From Streptomyces atratus (GTDB lineage Bacteria > Actinomycetota > Actinomycetes > Streptomycetales > Streptomycetaceae), in contig NZ_FPJO01000020.1 of NCBI RefSeq assembly GCF_900119365.1, positions 93,315 through 157,314 of the forward strand: a DNA stretch of 64,000 nt, in the 5' to 3' direction. The notes below the pieces were generated by a model. That model was not told the DNA's origin. It saw only the letters and a program-made list of their open reading frames with translations, and made no database searches. Position numbers and translations under genes: made by a program. How positions within the stretch are numbered: position 1 is the stretch's first letter; every line of letters begins with the position of its first letter. This document shows, piece by piece, positions 42,345 to 51,759 of this stretch.

Positions 42345-43982
42345 ATGAACCTGCCGACCCTGCCCGCCCGGCGCACCCTGCTCACCGCGGGCGCCGTGGC
42401 TGTACTCACCGGCGTCACCACCACCGCGTGCAGCGGCACATCCAGCGCTTCGGGCGGCGCCGGGAACACCGGCAGCACGGGAAGCACGGGGAACACCGGA
42501 AGCTCTCCCGACTCGTCGGCCCCACCGGCCTCATCGGCCCCGCCGAAGCCCTCCCCCGCCGGGCCGGCCGACTGGTCCGCCCTGGCCAGGAGCCTCGACG
42601 GCAGCGTCATACGGCCTCAGGACTCCTCCTATCCGACCGCCCGTCAGCTCTACAACACCCGCTTCGACGGCCTGAAACCCGCAGCCGTCGCCTACGTACG
42701 GCACGAGGCGGACATCCGCGAGTGTCTGTCCTTCGCCCGCCGCACGGGCACCCCCGTCTCCATCCGCAGCGGCGGTCACTCGTACGCGGGCTGGTCGAGC
42801 GGGAACGGGCGCCTCGTCCTCGACGTCTCGTCACTGTCCCGCGTCGAGCAGAACGGCACGATCGGCGCGGGCGCCAAGCTCATCGACGTCTACCAGGGCC
42901 TCGCCCGCGGCGGCCTGACGATCCCCGGCGGCTCCTGCCCCACCGTCGGCATCTCCGGCCTCACCCTCGGCGGCGGCCACGGCGTCGCCTCCCGCGCGTA
43001 CGGCCTGACCTGCGACAGCCTGACCGCGGCGACCCTCGTCACGGCCGACGGCAAGACCCTCACCGTGGACGCCAAGCACCACCCGGACCTCTTCTGGGCG
43101 CTGCGCGGCGCGGGCAACGGCAACTTCGGCGTGGTCACCGAGCTGACCTTCCGCACCCGCCCGGCCCCGCAGACCGTCACCGCGTACATGTCGTGGCCGT
43201 GGTCCCGCGCCCGGTCCGTCGTCACGGCCTGGCAGAAGTGGGGCCCGTCCCTGCCCGACGAGATCTGGTCCTCCGCGCACCTCGCGGCCGGCCCCGGAGG
43301 CGGCAACCCGACCGTCTCGGTCGCCGCGTTCAGCCTCGGCACGTACGGGGACCTGCAGAACGCCGTCGACCGCCTCGCCGACCGGATCGGCGCCCCCGCC
43401 TCCTCCGTCTCGCTGCGCCGCCGCAGCTACCAGGAGTCGATGCTCGTGTACGCGGGCTGCTCGGGCATCACCGACGCGCAGTGCCATCTGCCGGGGACGA
43501 CGCCCGGCCGCACCGCCCAGGGCACGCTCCAGCGTGAGACGTACGCCGCCGCCTCCGACTTCTACGACCGTTCCCTGTCCCCGGCGGGTGTGCAGGCCCT
43601 GCTCGACCGGACCGAGGCGTTCACCCGGATTCCGGTGACGCGGAGCGGCGGTGGCGGCTCCATCGCGCTCACCGCGCTCGGCGGGGCGATCAACCGGGTC
43701 TCCCCGCAGTCGACCGCCTTCGTCCACCGGGGCTCGCGCGTGCTCGCCCAGTACATCGGTTCCTGGAACCCCGGTACGACGGGCAGCGCCCAGCAGGACT
43801 GGCTGAAAAACACTCATGCGGCGATGCGACGGCACGCGTCCGGAGCGGCGTACCAGAACTACACGGACTCGGCACTGACCGACTGGCGCCGGGCCTACTA
43901 CGGCTCGGCGGCCGACCGGCTCACCGATCTGAAGAAGCAGTACGACCCGGAGCGCCTCTTCGCCTTCCCGCAGGCGCTCTGA
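42345..43982 (+). CDS. Secreted FAD-linked oxidase (BBE-like)
   Basis: This 545-aa protein has an Arg-Arg-containing signal peptide with a lipobox-like TTTAC. A Gly/Ser/Thr-rich linker follows, then an FAD_binding_4 domain. Bicovalent FAD attachment is suggested by SIRSGGHSYAGWS (His) and PGGSCPTVGISGLTLGGG (Cys). It ends in a BBE domain (YQNYTDSALTDWRRAYYGSAADRL). These enzymes oxidise alcohols, sugars or alkaloid-like substrates. The substrate is unknown. A hairpin follows. Confidence 0.9.
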   Translation: MNLPTLPARRTLLTAGAVAVLTGVTTTACSGTSSASGGAGNTGSTGSTGNTGSSPDSSAPPASSAPPKPSPAGPADWSALARSLDGSVIRPQDSSYPTARQLYNTRFDGLKPAAVAYVRHEADIRECLSFARRTGTPVSIRSGGHSYAGWSSGNGRLVLDVSSLSRVEQNGTIGAGAKLIDVYQGLARGGLTIPGGSCPTVGISGLTLGGGHGVASRAYGLTCDSLTAATLVTADGKTLTVDAKHHPDLFWALRGAGNGNFGVVTELTFRTRPAPQTVTAYMSWPWSRARSVVTAWQKWGPSLPDEIWSSAHLAAGPGGGNPTVSVAAFSLGTYGDLQNAVDRLADRIGAPASSVSLRRRSYQESMLVYAGCSGITDAQCHLPGTTPGRTAQGTLQRETYAAASDFYDRSLSPAGVQALLDRTEAFTRIPVTRSGGGGSIALTALGGAINRVSPQSTAFVHRGSRVLAQYIGSWNPGTTGSAQQDWLKNTHAAMRRHASGAAYQNYTDSALTDWRRAYYGSAADRLTDLKKQYDPERLFAFPQAL

Positions 43983-44006
43983 CGTACGGTCGCGTCCCCC
44001 GCGGCA

Positions 44007-44028
44007 ACCCGGCCCTGCGCGGCCGGGT
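44007..44028. terminator. Hairpin between the convergent oxidase and PAP2 genes
   Basis: Arms ACCCGGCC (44007-44014) and GGCCGGGT (44021-44028) have a 6-base loop. A second, similar, imperfect copy follows at once. Confidence 0.55.
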
Positions 44029-44041
44029 CGGCAACCCGGCC

Positions 44042-44773
44042 CTATGCGGCCAGGTCCTTCTCGCCGTCCCCGCCGCCTGTGCCCGGCCGCGGCTCGGGGA
44101 TCCCGAACGTCCCGGCCGGGTGCCCGGCCGCCACCGGCGGCACCGGCCGGCGCGACCGTACGAGCCGGCCGAACCGGTCCGACCGTGAGACGGCCGCCGT
44201 CAGCGGGGTCAGCAGCATCATCGCCAGCGGGGCGAGCAGCAGGGCGACGGCCGTGCCGAGCGCGAATCCGCCGATGACGTCGGTCGGGTAGTGGACACCC
44301 ATGTAGATCCGGCAGAAGCCCTCCACGAGGGCGAGCGCGATCGCGGCGATGCCGAACTTCCGGTTGGCCACGAAGATCCCGACGGCCAGCGCCATCGCCA
44401 TCGTGGCGTGGTCGCTCACGAAGGAGAAGTCGTTCTTCCCGGACACCAGGACGTCCAGACCCTGGTGGTCCTTGAACGGGCGGGGCCGGTGCACGAATCC
44501 ACGGATCGGGATGTTGATCAGGAGCGCGATCCCGGCGGCGAGCGGTGCCCAGACGATCCCGGAGACCGCCGTCACCGAGTCGTCGGCCGTGCCGCGCCGG
44601 CGCACGCTCCACCAGCACCACAGGACCACCAGGACCATGCCGAGCATGATTCCGTACTCACCGACGAACTCCATGACCCGGTCGAACCAGGTGGGAGCGG
44701 ACTTCGCGAGTCCGTTGATGTCGTAGAGCAGGCTGACGTCGGGGTTCGACCCATCCAGTACGAGTCCAGCCAT
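44042..44773 (-). CDS. PAP2-family membrane phosphatase
   Basis: This 243-aa protein has five spans. PAP2 motifs are RGFVHRPRP, SFVSDHATMA and CRIYMGVHYPTDVIGG. The second has Asp where SGH is usual, and the third begins with Cys instead of Ser. Family members dephosphorylate lipid phosphates such as undecaprenyl pyrophosphate. ATG 44773 has AAGGGG upstream. The longer frame to 44923 is not supported. The C-terminal tail is Pro/Gly-rich. Confidence 0.88.
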   Translation of the reverse strand: MAGLVLDGSNPDVSLLYDINGLAKSAPTWFDRVMEFVGEYGIMLGMVLVVLWCWWSVRRRGTADDSVTAVSGIVWAPLAAGIALLINIPIRGFVHRPRPFKDHQGLDVLVSGKNDFSFVSDHATMAMALAVGIFVANRKFGIAAIALALVEGFCRIYMGVHYPTDVIGGFALGTAVALLLAPLAMMLLTPLTAAVSRSDRFGRLVRSRRPVPPVAAGHPAGTFGIPEPRPGTGGGDGEKDLAA

Positions 44774-45057
44774 CTGCTGCGGCCCCTTGCCTTGTCTGCT
44801 GCCGCGGGCACACCGGTGTGCACCGCTTTGACGAACCCCCGTGTCGGTTCGATCACTGCGTGGATCACTGCTGCGTAAGTCGTTGCTGCGCCGCATGGTC
44901 GCTGCGCCGTCGTCCCGGTCCACCCAGGGAACGACGTCTCCTGCACGGGCGTTCCGCTCTCCACCGAATGATCACCATGACGTTATCGAAGAGTGACTCA
45001 TCGTCGCAGCTCAGGGCCCAGGCTTCACGGAGAGTTCCGGCCACCGCCGTCACCGCG
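44774..45057. other. Noncoding stretch between PAP2 and the cell-wall hydrolase
   Basis: No convincing gene was seen in these 284 bases. Short direct repeats of GATCACTGCTGCG type occur near 44850-44875. It presumably carries the PAP2 promoter. Confidence 0.4.
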
Positions 45058-46065
45058 TCATGCCGCCGGCCGGTCCGTCGGAAGGGCCGCGGCGCCGTCC
45101 TTGGTCACACGCGTCGCACCGAAGTAGTCGGGCGCGTCGATCTTGTCGAACCGGATCACGGCCCCGGTGTACGGAGCGTTGATCATGTACCCGCCGCCGA
45201 CGTAGATCCCCACGTGATGGATGGCCCGCGAGTTGCCCAGGTCGTTCGAGAAGAACACCAGATCGCCCGGGAGCAGCTCGTCCCGGGAGGGGTGCGGCCC
45301 GGCGTTGTACTGATCGTTCGCCACCCGGGGCAGCTCGATGTCCACGGTCCGGTACGCGGCCTGGGTCAGCCCCGAGCAGTCGAAGCGCCCGTTCTGCTCG
45401 GGCGTGCCGTTGCCGCCCCAGAGGTACGGCGTACCGAGCTTCTTCTGCGCGAAGTAGATCGCCCCGGCCGCCTGCTCCGAGGGCTGTACGCGGCCGACGG
45501 GCCTGGCGAAGCTCTTCTCCAGGGAGCGGATGATGGTGACGTAGTTCTGCGTCTCCGAGATGTCCGGAACCCCACCGGCCCGGATCACCCGGTACGCGCC
45601 GGCGTTGTACGCGGCCAGCATGTTGTCGGTCCGATCCCCCGGCACCTTCTTCACGTACCCGGCCAGTTCGCAGTCGTACGAGGCGGCGGACGGGATCGCG
45701 TCGGCCGGATCCCATACGTCCCGGTCGCCGTCCTTGTCCCCGTCGATCCCGTGTCCGGCCCAGGTGCCCGGGATGAACTGGGCGATGCCCTGCGCGGCGG
45801 CGGGACTCTCGGCCCGGGGGTTCCAGCCGCTCTCCTGGTACAGCTGGGCGGCGAGCAGGGCCGGGTTGATGGCGGGGCAGAGGTTGCCCCACTTCTGCAC
45901 CAGCGACTGGTACTTCGCGGGCACGGCCCCCTTGGCCAGCGCTACGGCACCGCCGCCGGAACTCGCGAGTCCGGCGGCGGCGGAATACGTACCGACGACG
46001 AGCAACGCCACGAAGCACATGGCCATGCCGACACCGATGCCACCGACCACCCAGAATTTCCGCAC
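45058..46065 (-). CDS. Lytic transglycosylase-NlpC/P60 cell-wall hydrolase
   Basis: This 335-aa protein has an N-terminal membrane anchor or signal (about 5-30). An SLT-type domain follows (QLYQESGWNPRAESPAAAQGI, AAYNAGAYRVI), then an NlpC/P60 domain with catalytic Cys in RFDCSGLTQAAY and His in IHHVGIYVGGGY. It should cut both glycan strands and peptide stems of peptidoglycan outside the cell. Paired domains of this kind often serve type IV or VII secretion or conjugation machinery. Confidence 0.93.
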   Translation of the reverse strand: MRKFWVVGGIGVGMAMCFVALLVVGTYSAAAGLASSGGGAVALAKGAVPAKYQSLVQKWGNLCPAINPALLAAQLYQESGWNPRAESPAAAQGIAQFIPGTWAGHGIDGDKDGDRDVWDPADAIPSAASYDCELAGYVKKVPGDRTDNMLAAYNAGAYRVIRAGGVPDISETQNYVTIIRSLEKSFARPVGRVQPSEQAAGAIYFAQKKLGTPYLWGGNGTPEQNGRFDCSGLTQAAYRTVDIELPRVANDQYNAGPHPSRDELLPGDLVFFSNDLGNSRAIHHVGIYVGGGYMINAPYTGAVIRFDKIDAPDYFGATRVTKDGAAALPTDRPAA

Positions 46066-46160
46066 CCCTCAACCATCCCCCATCGGGGACGTGTTCATGG
46101 GCGTTTTCGACGGTGTGTACGAGTCTTCCGGGTCATCGGGGTGCATCGGCCGGCCAATCC

Positions 46161-46202
46161 GGCGCACGGAGCCGCCTGCCCGGCGCACGGAGCCGCCTGC
46201 CC
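46161..46202. repeat. 21-bp tandem repeat, two perfect units
   Basis: GGCGCACGGAGCCGCCTGCCC occurs twice in a row (46161-46181, 46182-46202). A third partial unit follows, and GGCGCACC recurs at 46232. It lies between the hydrolase start and the lipoprotein stop. Confidence 0.8.
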
Positions 46203-46265
46203 GGCGCACCGGGTGCACCGGCCGGATCGACCGGCGCACCGGGTGGCGGAGTGGCCGAGCGGCCG

Positions 46266-46871
46266 TCAGGACGCTCCGGCGGACCAGTAGTCGGAGCGGA
46301 CATTGGGGCTGGGGAGCGGGTAGACGCCCTTGTAGGCCGGCCCGTTCGGCTTGGACGCGGAGTCGGCGACCTTCGACTCCTTCGCGCAGGGGGTGTCCGC
46401 CTCGAAGAAGGCCTGCCCCTTGGCGCGAATGCTCACGCTGATGCCGAAGCCGTCCTTCGTCACCGCGTAGACCGCCGGGAACTCCGTGTCGTTGTTCTTC
46501 GCCTTGATGCGGTAGTCGCTCGCGCGCCAGAACTGCTCGACCTGGTCGAGGAAGCCCTGCCTGCGGTCCGCGGACACGATGGTCATGACGGTGCGCCTGC
46601 GCGTCACATCGCAACTGCCCTTGGACGTCGGACCGTGGGCCCACTGCACCTCGGGGTCGATCTTCTTCAGCACGGCGTCGAGCATGCTGTCGGCCCGGTC
46701 GGCAGCCTCCTGCATGTCCATACCGTTCCCCTTGGTGCCCTCGGTGCCCTTGGCGCTCTTCGTGGCCGTGGTGCTCGTGTTAGCACCCGACTGCGCATTC
46801 TCGCTGCCGCAGGCGGACAGCGCGAAGCCGACAGCCAGAGTCACCGCAACGATCTGAAACCTGCGCCTCAT
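46266..46871 (-). CDS. Lipoprotein paired with DUF1023 hydrolase (copy A)
   Basis: This 201-aa lipoprotein has lipobox LSACGSE and a Thr/Ser/Lys-rich linker. Its ~130-residue domain is shared with the gene at 49424: DMQEAADRADSMLDAVLKKIDPEVQWAHGPT, CDVTRRRTVMTIVS and a common C-terminus ending SAGAS. The fold is not recognised. Its start overlaps the hydrolase stop by 4 bases. It could be an immunity or chaperone-like partner of the hydrolase (inference). Confidence 0.8.
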   Translation of the reverse strand: MRRRFQIVAVTLAVGFALSACGSENAQSGANTSTTATKSAKGTEGTKGNGMDMQEAADRADSMLDAVLKKIDPEVQWAHGPTSKGSCDVTRRRTVMTIVSADRRQGFLDQVEQFWRASDYRIKAKNNDTEFPAVYAVTKDGFGISVSIRAKGQAFFEADTPCAKESKVADSASKPNGPAYKGVYPLPSPNVRSDYWSAGAS

Positions 46872-49231
46872 CGCTGTTCCTCCATCTTGAGCCGGTCGGA
46901 GTGTCCCGACACGATAAGGGCGATGCTGTCGGCGGACACGGCGTCCCGTACCGGGTTGAAGTAGTTGGAGTGCGAGTCGAAGCTCATGGGCTTGCCCGGG
47001 TCCACCGGGAACCGCGTGGCCCCGAAGGCCTTGCTCGCCGGGTCCTTGCCGAACCAGAGGTCGTCGTCGCCCGGGTCCGCGAGGTCCCCTGCGGCGTACG
47101 CACCGGCCGGACCACCCAGGATCATCCCGATCCCACCCACGACGACCTGCGTCTTGGACGGGAGCTTGGTCACCGGGTCGTTGGCCGCGGCACCGACGAA
47201 GACATGCCCGGCGCCGACTCCGAGGTCCACGGCACGGTCCACGCCCACCCCGGGGCTGCCGACCAGGATGATGTCGTCCACCCCCGGAATCCCGCCGAGC
47301 TTCTGGGTCGCGGCACCGACGGTGCGGGAACCGTAGGAGTGCCCGATGGCCGTGATGTGCGGGTCCCTGTTCTGGTTGGTGGCCGCGATGCCGCCCATGA
47401 AGTCGTAATAGGCCGCGCCGCCCTTCTTCGCCCGGCCGGTGCCCGCGACCGCGAGGCTGGACAGCCCGTCCGGCGTCTGCGGCGCGTCGTAGCCGAGCCA
47501 GACGATCGCCGCGCTGGACGGGTCGTAGCCCTGGGCGCCGATCGCGGTGTCACGGGCGCGCTTGAGGTCGTTCTTCGCGAACTCCTCGTCGAGGGAGGTG
47601 TTCAGCCCCGGTACGTAGGCCGACACGTTCTTCGAGGTGTCGGGGTTCCCGTAGGAGACGATCGCCCGGCCGTTGCCCTCGTCGCTGATGCCGATGAGGT
47701 ACATCGGGGGCTGGCTGCCCTCCTTCAACTGCCGGTCGATCTCCCGCAGCCCGGCCAGCTTCTCCTGCGACGCCTTGTCGGTCTTGCCCTCCAGCTTCGA
47801 GATCAGATCCGGCAGGTTGCGGCGGTTGGCCTTGTCCCGGTCCGCGACCGGAATCCCGTCCAGGCTGCCGATCTGGTCCGGGGAGAGCTCCAGGTACCGG
47901 TCACGCTGCTCCTGCGTCAGGCCGTTCCACCAGGCCTTGCGGCCGGCCGCGCTGGAGCCGCGCGGGATGCGGTCGTTGAGGTACTGCCGCTCCTTGTCCC
48001 GTACCGCCGACTCGACGCGGGTACCGGAGCCGGGCAGCCCGGTGAGCGCGTTGCCGCCTCCGCCGGAACCCTTGGTCACGTCCCAGGCGGCGGCCACGTA
48101 CTTGCCCTTGCCCCACTTGTCGCCGGCCTTGTTCGCGGCCTGCGCGTACTGGTCGACGACGTTCTTCGCGGTGTCGACGGGGTGCGCGATCGTGTCGATG
48201 GCCCCGGTGACGTCGCCCAGCAGACCGTCGTCGCCCACGACGCCGGTGAGGAAGCCGCCCTTCGAGCCGCCGGTGGAGCCGGGGACCGGGGTTTGTCTAC
48301 CCGCGTTGACTCCTGTAGAAGAACCGCCGGTTCCACCCGAACCACCAGCACCGCCGGCACCACCGGCACCGCCCGAGGCCCCGGATCCCCCGGACCCGCT
48401 GCCGCCGGACCCGCTGCCACCGGAGCCACTACCGCCGGAGCCGCTGCCACCGGTCGCGTCCGCCCCGCCGGAGCCCGTACCACCGGTCACGGTGGCACCT
48501 TCGGTCCCGGCGCCACCGGAGTCGGCGCCGCCGCTCCCGCTCCCGTTGCCGTTGCTGCCGTCGGCGATGGCGCCGGGCGGCGGGCAGGCACTTCCGGTCA
48601 GCTGGCAGATGGCGTTACGGAGTTGGCCGGACACCTGCCCGCCGATCCCGGTGGCCACGAGCCCGCCGATGAGGGCCACGACCACGAGGATCATGCCCAG
48701 GTATTCCATCGCGGTCTGACCGTTGTCCCGGCGCCACTTGATCATCCGCTTGACGACGCTGAACGGCCGGTGCTCGACGCGCTGTTCGGGGGCGAGCCGG
48801 AACCAGCCGCGCGAACTGGCCCGGGACAGCAGGACGATGACGGCGACGGGCAGCACCAGCTGCGTCACGCCCCGGCCGTTGTCCGCGTCGTTCAGCGTCG
48901 CCAGCGCCCCGAGCGTGAGCCAGGCGTGCACGGCCAGGAGCCCGCGCCAGATCCAGACGCCACCGGTCCGCAGGTACAGCGACAACACGAACCCGGCGAT
49001 CCCGGGGAGCGACGCGTACAGCACCATGCCCAGCAGCCGGCCGTCCACCGCGTCGACGGACGAGGCCACGACCAGCACGTCGAACGCACCGACGACCGTG
49101 AGGACGAAGAGCAGTCGGACGAGAATCAGTACCGCCTGCAAGGGGCGCGACAGTGGTTGTCTACCCGGAGGGACCTCGGCGGCGCTCAAATCAGCACCGC
49201 CCGGTACCGCTAGTTCTCGTATGCCCGACAC
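46868..49231 (-). CDS. DUF1023 alpha/beta hydrolase fused to membrane and Flp-pilin-like N-terminus
   Basis: This 787-aa protein starts at GTG 49231 (GGAG 9 bases upstream). Residues 1-150 have about four spans. Around residue 163 comes MIKWRRDNGQTAMEYLGMIL, a Flp/TadE prepilin signature with Glu+5 and Tyr+6 after the cleavage Gly, followed by a hydrophobic helix. A ~80-residue Gly/Ser/Ala linker follows, then helices and a DUF1023 hydrolase with nucleophile AIGHSYGSRT and likely His in FDSHSNYF. The hydrolase half is about 60-70% identical, by eye, to the gene at 49963. The substrate is unknown. Confidence 0.8.
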   Translation of the reverse strand: MSGIRELAVPGGADLSAAEVPPGRQPLSRPLQAVLILVRLLFVLTVVGAFDVLVVASSVDAVDGRLLGMVLYASLPGIAGFVLSLYLRTGGVWIWRGLLAVHAWLTLGALATLNDADNGRGVTQLVLPVAVIVLLSRASSRGWFRLAPEQRVEHRPFSVVKRMIKWRRDNGQTAMEYLGMILVVVALIGGLVATGIGGQVSGQLRNAICQLTGSACPPPGAIADGSNGNGSGSGGADSGGAGTEGATVTGGTGSGGADATGGSGSGGSGSGGSGSGGSGSGGSGASGGAGGAGGAGGSGGTGGSSTGVNAGRQTPVPGSTGGSKGGFLTGVVGDDGLLGDVTGAIDTIAHPVDTAKNVVDQYAQAANKAGDKWGKGKYVAAAWDVTKGSGGGGNALTGLPGSGTRVESAVRDKERQYLNDRIPRGSSAAGRKAWWNGLTQEQRDRYLELSPDQIGSLDGIPVADRDKANRRNLPDLISKLEGKTDKASQEKLAGLREIDRQLKEGSQPPMYLIGISDEGNGRAIVSYGNPDTSKNVSAYVPGLNTSLDEEFAKNDLKRARDTAIGAQGYDPSSAAIVWLGYDAPQTPDGLSSLAVAGTGRAKKGGAAYYDFMGGIAATNQNRDPHITAIGHSYGSRTVGAATQKLGGIPGVDDIILVGSPGVGVDRAVDLGVGAGHVFVGAAANDPVTKLPSKTQVVVGGIGMILGGPAGAYAAGDLADPGDDDLWFGKDPASKAFGATRFPVDPGKPMSFDSHSNYFNPVRDAVSADSIALIVSGHSDRLKMEEQR

Positions 49232-49423
49232 GGCAAGTCTCCCCAGCTTTGTGAGTGGGTGCAGCGACAGTTCCCCCGGTACTCCGTATGCGACCACAAC
49301 AACGCGGGGCCCGGCATGGGCCCCAGGGCCCAATGCCGGACTCAATATCCGGGCCCTGCCCCACCTGCCCCTTTACCCCCACCGATCGCCCTGTTACGGG
49401 TCATTGGGGACGGTGACGAAGCG

Positions 49424-49966
49424 TCAGGATGCTCCGGCTGACCAGAAGTCGGAGTGGACGTTGGGGCGGGGGATGATCTCACCGTGCGTGTCGGTCGGCC
49501 CGTTGGGTTCAGCGACGGGATCCGCGACCTCTGATTCCTTCACGCATGGGCTGTCGACCTCGAAGAAGACTTGCCCTTCACCCCCAACGATCAGAGTGAC
49601 ACCGAAACCATCTCGCGTCTGGGCATAGATAGCCGGGGAGTCCGTGTCGCTATTGACACTCTTGATCCTGTAATCGCGACTCCGCCACATCCGTTCCACC
49701 AAGCCCAAAAAGTTCCCTCGGCGCGCCGCGGACACAACGGTCATCACTGCTCGTCTACGCGTCACAGCACAGCTTCCCGTGGTTGTTGGGCCGTGAACCC
49801 ATTGCACCTCTGGGTCGATGCCGCCCACTGTCGCGTCCATGATTTCGTCCGCGTAGTCCGCCGCCTCCTGCATATTCATGTCGGCCGCCTTTCCGTCATT
49901 CGCACATCCAGCGAGCAGCACACAGAAGATGAGCGCCACAATGATTGTTCGGGGCTTGACCTTCAC
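49424..49966 (-). CDS. Lipoprotein paired with DUF1023 hydrolase (copy B)
   Basis: This 180-aa lipoprotein (lipobox LLAGCAND) is paralogous to the gene at 46266. Both share NMQEAADYAD...GIDPEVQWVHGPT, CAVTRRRAVMTVVSAARR, DSPCVKES and the SAGAS end. It lacks the long Thr/Ser linker. Its ATG overlaps the preceding hydrolase stop (ATGA). Base composition is more AT-rich than copy A, so the copies probably diverged in different hosts before coming together. Confidence 0.8.
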   Translation of the reverse strand: MKVKPRTIIVALIFCVLLAGCANDGKAADMNMQEAADYADEIMDATVGGIDPEVQWVHGPTTTGSCAVTRRRAVMTVVSAARRGNFLGLVERMWRSRDYRIKSVNSDTDSPAIYAQTRDGFGVTLIVGGEGQVFFEVDSPCVKESEVADPVAEPNGPTDTHGEIIPRPNVHSDFWSAGAS

Positions 49967-51759
49967 CGATACTCCTCGACCTTGACCCTCTCGGGCTTGC
50001 CTGCAGCAATCAGGGCGATACTGTTAGCCGACGAAGCGTCTCTTTCCGGGTCAAAGTATTGGCTATGTGCGTCGAGTGTGATTCGCCCGCCGCTGAGTAG
50101 ACGCGGCCCTTCATCGACAGGGAAACGCCTCGCGCCGAATCCCTCACTCGCTGGGTCCTTGCCGAACCACAGATCGTCGTCGCCTTGATCTGCAATGTCT
50201 CCCGCCACGTATCCGACCACTGGACCAGCCGCGATCGTTCCCACGATGCCCGCGGTGCCCTCTCGCCCGGACGGGAGCTTGGTCACCACATCGTGCTCTG
50301 CTGCGCCGACAAAGATATGGTCGCTTCCAACTCCGAGGTCTTCCGCACGGTCGACCCCCACTCCAGGGCTCCCCACGAGAACGATGTCGTCGACTCCCGG
50401 AATCCCGCCACCCTGCTGCGTTGCCGCACCCACTGTGCGCGATCCATAAGAGTGTCCAATGGCTGTGAGGTGGGGGTCGTCGTTGTCGTTCGTAGCTGAC
50501 AGGCCGTCCATGAACCCATTGAAGGCACGCCCGCCCTTCTCGGCCCTTTCATCACCCATGACTGCCAAGCTGTCTACCCCGTCCAGGAACTGCGGCGCAT
50601 CGTAGCCAAGCCACACGATCGACGCGCTCGATGAATCATGGATGCGAGTTCCAATTGCGGTGTCATGGGCACGCTTGAGGTCATTCTTCGCAAATTCCTC
50701 GTCAAGGGACGTGTTCAGGCCCGGCACGTAGGCCGAAACATTCTTCGAAGTGTCGGGATTCCCGTAGGAAACGATCGCGCGCCCATTTCCCTCGTCGCTA
50801 ACCCCCAACAAATACATGGGAGGCTCCCCAGGTTTGCTCCCAACCCGCAGCTGGCGATCGATCTCCCGCAGCGCCGCCAACTGCGTCTCCGACTTCGCGT
50901 CGTCCCGCCCCTCCAACTTGCCCATCAACAACTGGATGTTGTCCCGGTTCGCCGCATCCCGCACCAAAGCCGGAATGCCGTCCAAGTTGCCGATCTGGTC
51001 CGGGTACACCGCGAGGTACTCCTCGCGCTGTTCGTCCGTCAGGGCGGACCACCAGGCTTTCCGCTCGGCCGGTGTCGCGTCGCGGGGGATTGCGTCTTTC
51101 AGGTAGCCGCGCGCCGCGTCCCGTACCGCTGCCGCGTCGCCCGCCGCGTCCTGCCAGGTCGAGTTCGGGACCTTCAGGCCCTCCTCGGCCTTCAGCTTCC
51201 GCAGGATGCGGGCGTACCGCCAGTCGATCTCGGCCGCCGTCCGCACGGCCTTCGCCACCCGGTCCGCGATGTCCTGCGCCTTCGCCACGTTCGGGTTGGG
51301 GGCTACCAGGCCCGAAGGCGCGTGCAGTCCGGGTGCCGTGGCGCCCACCGTCGCCGTGCCGCCCGGCAGCGGTCCGCCGTCGATCAGGCCCTCGCCCGCC
51401 GCCGGGTACGTCACCGAACCGTCGCCGTGCACGGTGAACTTCAGGGCCTCCGCGTCGTCCAGCGCCTCCCGCAACGCCCTCTGCTGGGCACGCAGTTCAT
51501 GGGCCATGCTGTTCAGCGTCGTACGGAGCAGACCGCACTCCGTGTAGACGTAGCTCAGGTTCCGGCTCATCTGCCGCAGCCGTCCGACCGCCGCCTTCGC
51601 CGCCTCGCCGTGCTGCGTGTCCCGCAGGCCGTTCAGCAGTTGCGTCTCGATCCGGTCCCGGCCCGCGTCGGCGCGGTTGCTCGCCTTCCCCCACCCGTCG
51701 GCCGCGCCCTCCAGTTCGCCGCACTTCAGGGCCCGCAGCTGCGCCCAGGTCAGGGTCAT
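49963..51759 (-). CDS. DUF1023 alpha/beta hydrolase with WXG/LXG-like N-terminal helices
   Basis: This 598-aa protein starts MTLTWAQLRALKCGELEGAADGWGKA. The first ~110 residues form a helical hairpin of the WXG100/LXG kind, without a signal peptide. The linker is followed by the AERKAWWSALTDEQREEYL helix and a DUF1023 domain with GHSYGSRTVGAA and LDAHSQYF. It follows the small WXG-like gene by a 4-base overlap and precedes its lipoprotein by 4 bases. The layout suggests an ESX/type VII-exported hydrolase. GC drops in the 3' half, where it resembles copy A. Confidence 0.83.
   Translation of the reverse strand: MTLTWAQLRALKCGELEGAADGWGKASNRADAGRDRIETQLLNGLRDTQHGEAAKAAVGRLRQMSRNLSYVYTECGLLRTTLNSMAHELRAQQRALREALDDAEALKFTVHGDGSVTYPAAGEGLIDGGPLPGGTATVGATAPGLHAPSGLVAPNPNVAKAQDIADRVAKAVRTAAEIDWRYARILRKLKAEEGLKVPNSTWQDAAGDAAAVRDAARGYLKDAIPRDATPAERKAWWSALTDEQREEYLAVYPDQIGNLDGIPALVRDAANRDNIQLLMGKLEGRDDAKSETQLAALREIDRQLRVGSKPGEPPMYLLGVSDEGNGRAIVSYGNPDTSKNVSAYVPGLNTSLDEEFAKNDLKRAHDTAIGTRIHDSSSASIVWLGYDAPQFLDGVDSLAVMGDERAEKGGRAFNGFMDGLSATNDNDDPHLTAIGHSYGSRTVGAATQQGGGIPGVDDIVLVGSPGVGVDRAEDLGVGSDHIFVGAAEHDVVTKLPSGREGTAGIVGTIAAGPVVGYVAGDIADQGDDDLWFGKDPASEGFGARRFPVDEGPRLLSGGRITLDAHSQYFDPERDASSANSIALIAAGKPERVKVEEYR

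Noticed and set aside
46251..46264. GTGGCCGAGCGGCC, resembling a class II tRNA D-arm
   Set aside because: No anticodon, T-arm or acceptor stem follows. It continues directly into the lipoprotein gene.
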